From NCBI GenBank assembly GCA_030747695.1, contig JASLKG010000003.1, positions 105,757 through 169,756 of the forward strand: DNA of 64,000 bases, in the 5' to 3' direction. Made by a program: the position numbers and the translations under genes. Position 1 is the first letter of the stretch; each line of letters begins with the position of its first letter. Shown here one piece after another: positions 58,622-64,000 of the stretch. The notes beneath the pieces are model-generated. The model worked only from the letters and a program-made list of their open reading frames with translations. It did not search any database and was not told where the DNA came from. This stretch comes from Candidatus Poseidoniaceae archaeon (GTDB lineage Archaea; Thermoplasmatota; Poseidoniia; Poseidoniales; Poseidoniaceae).

Positions 58622-60874
58622 ATGCGCCGTACAATCTTCATTGTGGCTCTATTTTTGATAATGGGGCTTCCTGTTGTAGAAGGAGATGAAGATGATGGAA
58701 TTTTGTTTACGTGGAATGGCAATGCTTCAACTGTTGAATTGATTGGAGAATGGGATTGGAATAGCACTTCTTCACTTGCAGACAATGGGGACTTCTGGAC
58801 AGTTTCGATAAATCTTGATCCAGGGTTATATTGTTACAAATTTATTGTCGATGGCGACTATATCTTTGACCCAGGAAATACCTACAGAGGATATTGCGAT
58901 GGAATTGAAAATTCTGTAATCCGTGTTGGTGAGAATCAGCCATTATCTCACCATATCGATGAAGACAAATTGGTGGTATATAGTTCTGAAAACCCGAATG
59001 CTGAATACAATTTTGTTCAGAATGGAAACCTTTGGGAATTGGAAATTAATACACTTTCAGAAGGTAAGCATACGATACCACTTAATGCGGATGGAAAGGA
59101 CTCTCTTGCAGTGTTTTGGACTGGTCCACAGTCAGATTTCGTTTGGGAAGATGCTCTAATTTACATGGTAATGACAGATCGTTTCGTTAATGGAAACACT
59201 AGCAATGATGGTTCACCTACTGGTGCTGAAGCTGAAGCCGATTGGCAAGGAGGAGATCTTGAAGGTGTAACTCAAATGATTGAATCAGGATATTTCACTG
59301 ATTTAGGAGTGAATGCTCTATGGATTTCACCATTTAATACAAATCCAAATGGTTCATTCATTGCAGGCGATGGACAACATCAGGTTTCAGGATATCATGG
59401 GTATTGGCCTATTGAACCAAGGCAAGTAGATCCAAGATTTGGTGGTGAAGAAGCATTGGAAGAAATGGTGGATGCCGCTCATTCAATGGGTATCAGAGTG
59501 ATGGCTGACTTTGTGGTAAATCATGTGCATGAAGATCATGTTTATGCTCAAGAGCACCCGGATTGGTTCAATCAGGGATGTATTTGTGGCACTAGCGAAT
59601 GCGATTGGACAGAACGACGTTTAGATTGTTTATTCATGGATTATATGCCAGATTTAGATTGGAAAAATCGAAATGCGAGCGAGCAAGTAATCTCTGATGC
59701 ACTTTGGTGGATTGAAGAATTTGATTTGGATGGATTGAGAGTAGATGCTGTCAAACATGTCGATGATCATGCAATTACAAATCTTGCAACTAGGATAAAT
59801 GAGAAATTCGAAGCGACTGGTACAGATTTCTACCTCAAAGGTGAAACAGCAATGGGTTGGTCTGGGCATTCATTAGAAGACAATGCAGAACAGTATGAAA
59901 CAATCAATCGTTACATTGGGGATGATTCGTTAGATGGGCAAGCAGATTTCGTACTCTATCATGCAGTTGTGGATAATGTATTCACAACAGGAAATATGGA
60001 TTATCAACACCTAGACTATTGGACGAATCGTAGCCAAGATCAGTACGTAGAAGATTCTGTAATGGTGCCATATCTTGGCAGCCATGATAGCCCTCGTTAT
60101 ATTTCTAGAATAGAAAATGATAGCACGCAGTGGAATCAATGGGAAGAGCAGAGCCTTCCAACTACACCTTCATTATCATCATATCAAAGTGCCAAACAAG
60201 GACTTGCTTGGCTATTGACAACACCCGGTGCGCCAATGATCTACATGGCTGATGAGTTTGGACAGCATGGAGGAGCAGATCCAGATAATCGCAGAATGTT
60301 GGATTTCAATTTCACAGATGAACAACAGGACCTATACAATTTCACAAGGGATATTGCCAATCTGAGACTAGAGCATGAAGTTTTGCGTAGAGGAACTTAT
60401 TCCACCTTCCATGCCGAAGCAGACTTACTTGCATATGAAATGACTAGTGATGATGAGAGTTTATTGATAATTCTTAATCGAGGCGATGTAGACCAATTAG
60501 AATCGCCTTACGACGAGGTAATTTTTGGAGATGCTACATTGTTCGATAATGCCCTTGCCTTGTCTGCAAACTCGGTTACGATAGTTGCCAAATCGGCGGT
60601 TGAAGATAACAATACTGACCATACAAATAATACCGATAATCAAACTTCAAATCAAACAACAAATGAAACGAATAATAATTCTAACAATACTGAAAACAAT
60701 TCTAGTTCAGAAGATAACAATAATTCTCAAGAAGAAGAGACTAAGACTGAAGTGGAGAAGACTTCTGATGATAATAATTCATTAAATTGGATTAGAAACC
60801 TATTGGCAATAATAGTTGTAATTACGTTTCTGGTATTCATTCAAATGAATCGTAAAAGCGAAGGTAATCACTGA
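58622..60874 (+). CDS. membrane-anchored extracellular GH13 alpha-amylase
   Basis: Cleaves alpha-1,4-glucans outside the cell. The 750-residue product has a signal peptide (about 1-19), a CBM48/E-set-like starch-binding domain (about 25-105, VELIGEWDWNSTSSL...YCYKFIVDGDYIFDPGN), a GH13 barrel with motif I DFVVNH, motif II GLRVDAVKH (nucleophile Asp), motif III YLKGETAMGW (acid Glu) and motif IV LGSHDSPRY. A C-terminal Asn/Thr-rich linker likely to be glycosylated and a final membrane helix follow. The catalytic triad is complete. ATG 58622 (MRRTIFIV) is used; ATG 58613, overlapping the ATPase stop, is an alternative. It converges on the phosphorylase gene with a 38-base overlap. Confidence 0.9.
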   Translation: MRRTIFIVALFLIMGLPVVEGDEDDGILFTWNGNASTVELIGEWDWNSTSSLADNGDFWTVSINLDPGLYCYKFIVDGDYIFDPGNTYRGYCDGIENSVIRVGENQPLSHHIDEDKLVVYSSENPNAEYNFVQNGNLWELEINTLSEGKHTIPLNADGKDSLAVFWTGPQSDFVWEDALIYMVMTDRFVNGNTSNDGSPTGAEAEADWQGGDLEGVTQMIESGYFTDLGVNALWISPFNTNPNGSFIAGDGQHQVSGYHGYWPIEPRQVDPRFGGEEALEEMVDAAHSMGIRVMADFVVNHVHEDHVYAQEHPDWFNQGCICGTSECDWTERRLDCLFMDYMPDLDWKNRNASEQVISDALWWIEEFDLDGLRVDAVKHVDDHAITNLATRINEKFEATGTDFYLKGETAMGWSGHSLEDNAEQYETINRYIGDDSLDGQADFVLYHAVVDNVFTTGNMDYQHLDYWTNRSQDQYVEDSVMVPYLGSHDSPRYISRIENDSTQWNQWEEQSLPTTPSLSSYQSAKQGLAWLLTTPGAPMIYMADEFGQHGGADPDNRRMLDFNFTDEQQDLYNFTRDIANLRLEHEVLRRGTYSTFHAEADLLAYEMTSDDESLLIILNRGDVDQLESPYDEVIFGDATLFDNALALSANSVTIVAKSAVEDNNTDHTNNTDNQTSNQTTNETNNNSNNTENNSSSEDNNNSQEEETKTEVEKTSDDNNSLNWIRNLLAIIVVITFLVFIQMNRKSEGNH

Positions 60875-62486
60875 TCATTCTCGCACCAGTGAACCGAGCA
60901 GAAGTTGCAATAGATGCGCGCATTAATTCGGACCACTTTTCAGAACCTTCATCCCAAGCCGGAAGAACATCATTCTCGATTACATTGAGTACATTTTGTG
61001 CATCACGCACATCATCTCTTTCATCTTCAGCTCCTCCTATTGCCCAGCCATTAACGCCATGTTCGCATCCTTCGGGCCACCATCCATCGAGAATACTACA
61101 ATTTGGAACTCCATTCATTGCGGCTTTCATTCCTGATGTTCCTGAAGCTTCTAGCGGCCTAATTGGATTGTTTAACCAGATGTCAACTCCACTAGTCATT
61201 GCTAGTCCAGTAGCCATGGAATAATCTTCTAGGAATGCTACAGGGATATCATCGACCAAATCTTTAGCAGATGAGAATATCGATTTGATTAGGTCTTTAC
61301 CGCCTTGATCACGAGGATGTGCCTTGCCTGCAAATACAAACTGGATACGGCCAGCACCTATTTTTCGGAGGCGTTCAAGATCGCTAAAAACCAAGTTTGC
61401 ACGCTTATAGGTTGCAAATCTACGAGCAAAGCCGATAGTCAATCGATCAGGATCTAGTTCAACACCTGTACTTACTCTTACAAGATCTCTCAGCACACTT
61501 CTCGCTTGGGTTCTTGAATTGACTAAAGCATCCATTGGTATTTTTCCGGCATGAGCTAACTTTGCAGGCTCACTTTTCCAACCAGGTAGGTAATCATCGA
61601 ATAGTTCAGCCATCGCTGGGCTTGTCCAAGTTAGATGATGAACTCCATTGGTGATTGGCGCAATATGTTGATCGGCAAACATCGAAGATGCAACCCATGC
61701 ATTGAGATTGCTTACGGCATTAACAGGCCCCGAAAGAGCCACTGCAAGGTGTGACATTGAGATCCTGCGTCCTTCTTCAGGATCACCTGCTTCTTTCACA
61801 AGTTGCATTGAGTCTTCAGGTAGAAGTTCACCTAGAACCTCATTTACATCATCCCATTCAAAGCGGTCATGCCCTGCAGGAACTGGAGTATGTGTTGTGA
61901 ATAAAACACGATTTGCTAGTTGTTCTCTAGTCCATCCTTTGTTTAGCATTTCAAGTAGAGCAAAAGTACAGTGTCCTTCGTTAAGATGTAGGCCTTTGAA
62001 ATCAAATCCTAATTGTTCTAGGAGTCTTACTCCTCCAACACCAAGTAAGTATTCTTGACGAATTCTAACTGAATCATCCCCTCCATAGAGTCTAGAACAT
62101 AGTCTTCGATGCTCTTCACTATTTTGAGGATGGAATGTGTCCATGAAGAAAACAGGAACCATGTGCCCACTTATTCCCTTGATTTCTTCTTTCCAAATAC
62201 GTGCAACTAGATTGCTTCCATCCAATGGCAAAGTGATTTCAACACCAGTATCAGTCAAATGATTTGCAGGATCAATTTCAGCATATGTTTCAGTTTGTAT
62301 CCCATCACTATCTAAGTGTTGGCGGCCATATCCTTCACGGTATAGTAGAGTTACAGCGACTAAAGGAACCTCGGCATCAGCAGCACTTTTGACGTGGTCT
62401 CCTGCTAAGACTCCTAATCCTCCTGAATATGTGTGAAGTTCTGACCACAGCCCGATTTCAGCGGTGAAGTAGCCAATAACCCCCAT
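60837..62486 (-). CDS. glgP: alpha-glucan phosphorylase (GT35)
   Basis: Releases glucose-1-phosphate from maltodextrin or glycogen. The 549-residue product is the short archaeal/thermophile type: it opens YFTAEIGLWSELHTYSGGLGVLAGDHVKSAADA, has THTPVPAGHDRF, GFARRFATYKRANLVF, and the pyridoxal-phosphate lysine region EASGTSGMKAAMNGVPNCSILDGWWPEG. This short form lacks the extended N-terminal regulatory region of animal phosphorylases and seems complete. ATG 62486 (MGVIGYFT). It faces the amylase gene tail to tail and completes the pathway started by the amylase and importer: phosphorolysis saves ATP on imported maltodextrins. Confidence 0.93.
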   Translation of the reverse strand: MGVIGYFTAEIGLWSELHTYSGGLGVLAGDHVKSAADAEVPLVAVTLLYREGYGRQHLDSDGIQTETYAEIDPANHLTDTGVEITLPLDGSNLVARIWKEEIKGISGHMVPVFFMDTFHPQNSEEHRRLCSRLYGGDDSVRIRQEYLLGVGGVRLLEQLGFDFKGLHLNEGHCTFALLEMLNKGWTREQLANRVLFTTHTPVPAGHDRFEWDDVNEVLGELLPEDSMQLVKEAGDPEEGRRISMSHLAVALSGPVNAVSNLNAWVASSMFADQHIAPITNGVHHLTWTSPAMAELFDDYLPGWKSEPAKLAHAGKIPMDALVNSRTQARSVLRDLVRVSTGVELDPDRLTIGFARRFATYKRANLVFSDLERLRKIGAGRIQFVFAGKAHPRDQGGKDLIKSIFSSAKDLVDDIPVAFLEDYSMATGLAMTSGVDIWLNNPIRPLEASGTSGMKAAMNGVPNCSILDGWWPEGCEHGVNGWAIGGAEDERDDVRDAQNVLNVIENDVLPAWDEGSEKWSELMRASIATSARFTGARMISDYLRFYDSFE

Positions 62487-62533
62487 GCGTCTTGGCTTAC
62501 AGGTTTAGACTATGATTCTGTCTGTTGTTAATT

Positions 62534-62893
62534 TTAAATCCAGACGTCATTTTCAGCTTTTAAATTGCTATCTTGATCACCAGTATTGACAACACCAGAT
62601 GGTTCAACAATCATTACTTTGCATTCGTTTTCTGCATATGGTTTATGCTCAATGCCTTTAGGAACAACATACATTTCACCAGCGTTTAGTGTGACGACAT
62701 TATCTTCAAATTCAATATCCATCGAACCTTCTATGACTATGAATACCTCATCAGTATCGTTGTGATTGTGCCACACGAATTCGCCTTGAACTTTGACTAA
62801 TTTGAATTGGTAATCATTCATTTCTGCGATTACTTTTGGAGACCAATGGTCTGAAAATTTTGAGAACTTTTCTGTGAAGTTTATTTTCCCCAT
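62534..62893 (-). CDS. small cupin protein
   Basis: A 119-residue single cupin. Motif 1 is HNHNDTDEVFIVIEGSMDIEF (metal-binding His, His, Glu) and motif 2 GEMYVVPKGIEHKPYAE (last His). Stand-alone cupins of this form are related to mannose-6-phosphate isomerase-like proteins and other small metal-dependent enzymes; substrate unknown. ATG 62893 (MGKINFTEKF) is used; ATG 62899 is an alternative. It lies between the phosphorylase and the M28 peptidase on the same strand, with short gaps, so co-transcription is possible. Confidence 0.82.
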   Translation of the reverse strand: MGKINFTEKFSKFSDHWSPKVIAEMNDYQFKLVKVQGEFVWHNHNDTDEVFIVIEGSMDIEFEDNVVTLNAGEMYVVPKGIEHKPYAENECKVMIVEPSGVVNTGDQDSNLKAENDVWI

Positions 62894-62914
62894 ATTCATC
62901 TTGAAAAGGAACTC

Positions 62915-64000
62915 TTACTTCTGTTTATTTGAATATTCTATTTTGGGCTTTTTTGTTTTCGAATAGATGAATAGGCCTAATGCAATAACTCCAAAAACAA
63001 TCCAATAAAAGTCGATAATAATAGAACTTAAGTCAAATTTATTTAGGGACGCAATGTCTTCTTTTTCTTCTTTTTGTTCATCTAATTGGTTCCAATCCCA
63101 CCAAACCATCGTAGCTACAATATCTAGTCCTGTTTGCAGACCAGATTCTACATTTCCTCTTCCACCTGCCATAGTATTGATTGTTGTGACAGAATCAGTT
63201 TGCGCATGCTTTGGTGTTTGTTCACATGCATCCCCTTCTTCGTGTATGTACTGGTGTTGTCCTCGAATCCATGTTGCAGTATGGTTGTGCATAATGAAAT
63301 TGAAATGGTCTGAATTGCCCTTTGTGTCGTCAATTACTCGAACCCATTCTTCAGGGTGAGAGAGATTTGAATTAATTTCCCGTAGATGGCTTTGGAACCA
63401 CTCCGCATTGGTTTGCATTTCTTCAGTTACTTCTAATCCTCTATCCTCATAATAGGACCAATCTGAGGTTGGAGAAGTGAACATGTATAGGGTCCAATAA
63501 TCCTCATCACAACCTGCCAATTGACTTGCTAATGGTGTTGGAACAGGCCAGTTTAGTGCAAACATGTCTAGATTGACATAGGTGACATTGACGTGGTCAG
63601 GAATTTGTTCTTGAACGAAATGAAGGCTACCCATGCCTCCTCCTTCAGGACTGCCACTTCCTTGCCATTCTTCGTAATCCCACCAAGCAAGTTTCCATGT
63701 ATGTAGTGGAGTTCCATTCCATTGTGAGAAAGTTCTAGCTAATTCAAGAAGAGATCCAGAACCGGTTCCATCATCATATGCACCACTACTAGAGCAAGTA
63801 GGATAGGTTTGGCCGATTAGTGGGGGAGGGGAATAGCAAATAGCATCGTGATGAGCACCAACAACTCTCCAGTCATCTTCTAGTGTTCCATTTATTGTAA
63901 CTACAATATTTTCACAGTTGTTGCAAACTTGAGTTGTGAATGGTTGTCTTTCAACTTCATATCCCATTTCTTCTAATTCGCTTGCAATCCAATTACGACT
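62915..64000 (-). CDS. M28-family metallopeptidase, membrane-anchored (partial)
   Basis: The 5' end runs off the window: the frame stays open from 63967 to the edge, and the added residues read SRNWIASELEEMGYEVERQPF, a normal M28 N-terminal region. Zinc-site blocks are visible: VGAHHDAICYSP, GAYDDGTGSGSLLELAR and WDYEEWQGSGSPEGGGMGS, followed by a His in the later HNHTATWIRG segment. One C-terminal membrane helix (FYWIVFGVIALGLFIYS) and a Lys-rich tail place the catalytic domain outside. The likely role is aminopeptidase action on external peptides. The full start and any signal peptide are not visible here. Confidence 0.85.
   Translation of the reverse strand, partial: SRNWIASELEEMGYEVERQPFTTQVCNNCENIVVTINGTLEDDWRVVGAHHDAICYSPPPLIGQTYPTCSSSGAYDDGTGSGSLLELARTFSQWNGTPLHTWKLAWWDYEEWQGSGSPEGGGMGSLHFVQEQIPDHVNVTYVNLDMFALNWPVPTPLASQLAGCDEDYWTLYMFTSPTSDWSYYEDRGLEVTEEMQTNAEWFQSHLREINSNLSHPEEWVRVIDDTKGNSDHFNFIMHNHTATWIRGQHQYIHEEGDACEQTPKHAQTDSVTTINTMAGGRGNVESGLQTGLDIVATMVWWDWNQLDEQKEEKEDIASLNKFDLSSIIIDFYWIVFGVIALGLFIYSKTKKPKIEYSNKQK

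Overview
The window looks like a chromosomal piece of an uncultured marine archaeon, most likely Marine Group II (Candidatus Poseidoniales) or a close relative. This is inference from content: an archaeal/eukaryal-type wyosine gene (TYW2) and an RqcH gene sit beside bacterial-type uvrC, RNase PH, thiolase and a MalEFGK-like sugar importer. There are also large surface proteins with thrombospondin type-3 repeats, many extracellular or metallo-peptidases, an AT-rich base composition and almost no intergenic DNA. About 48 protein genes and one tRNA are supported. No rRNA, insertion sequence, integrase, CRISPR array or phage gene was seen, and no gene-free stretch exceeds about 300 bases.

Layout. 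0-10.8 kb holds small metabolic and housekeeping genes: DUF2071, a DCC-family thiol oxidoreductase, a methyltransferase, a GST-like protein, tRNA hydroxylase trhO, cupins, phosphoglycerate mutase, a JAMM-motif protein, a receiver-only response regulator coupled to an S15/CocE-type peptidase, and a membrane-anchored cyclophilin. 10.8-18.7 kb holds TYW2, a large secreted protein, uvrC and a winged-helix/P-loop ATPase. 18.7-40 kb is dominated by surface proteins: a beta-helix/Ig-like protein, an Asp-box (sialidase-fold) protein, a TSP3 protein in a translationally coupled trio with an Ig-like protein and a DUF4105 protein, and a 2018-residue FG-GAP/TSP3 protein followed by an EF-hand/zinc-ribbon protein. 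Two glycosyltransferases and thiamine pyrophosphokinase lie among them. 40-54 kb holds M29 and M32 peptidases, dihydroorotase, a MoaB-like protein, a large membrane protein, tRNA-Phe(GAA), RNase PH, thiolase, a secreted protein, rqcH and a NUDIX/metallo-beta-lactamase fusion.

54.1-62.5 kb is a compact alpha-glucan utilisation island: a solute-binding protein fused to a MalF-type permease, a MalG-type permease with extra N-terminal membrane segments, a short MalK-type ATPase without the TOBE region, a membrane-anchored GH13 amylase and, convergently, an alpha-glucan phosphorylase. The likely logic is extracellular starch cleavage at the cell surface, import of maltodextrin, and phosphorolysis inside. 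The window ends in a cupin and a partial M28 peptidase.

The less expected signals are: a short acidic ELI motif on the cytosolic side of the membrane segment of four unrelated exported proteins; a tryptophan-rich tail shared by two unrelated proteins; the binding-protein/permease fusion; and three perfect G/C hairpins near the 5' ends of membrane or surface genes. All of these come from reading by eye without database searches.
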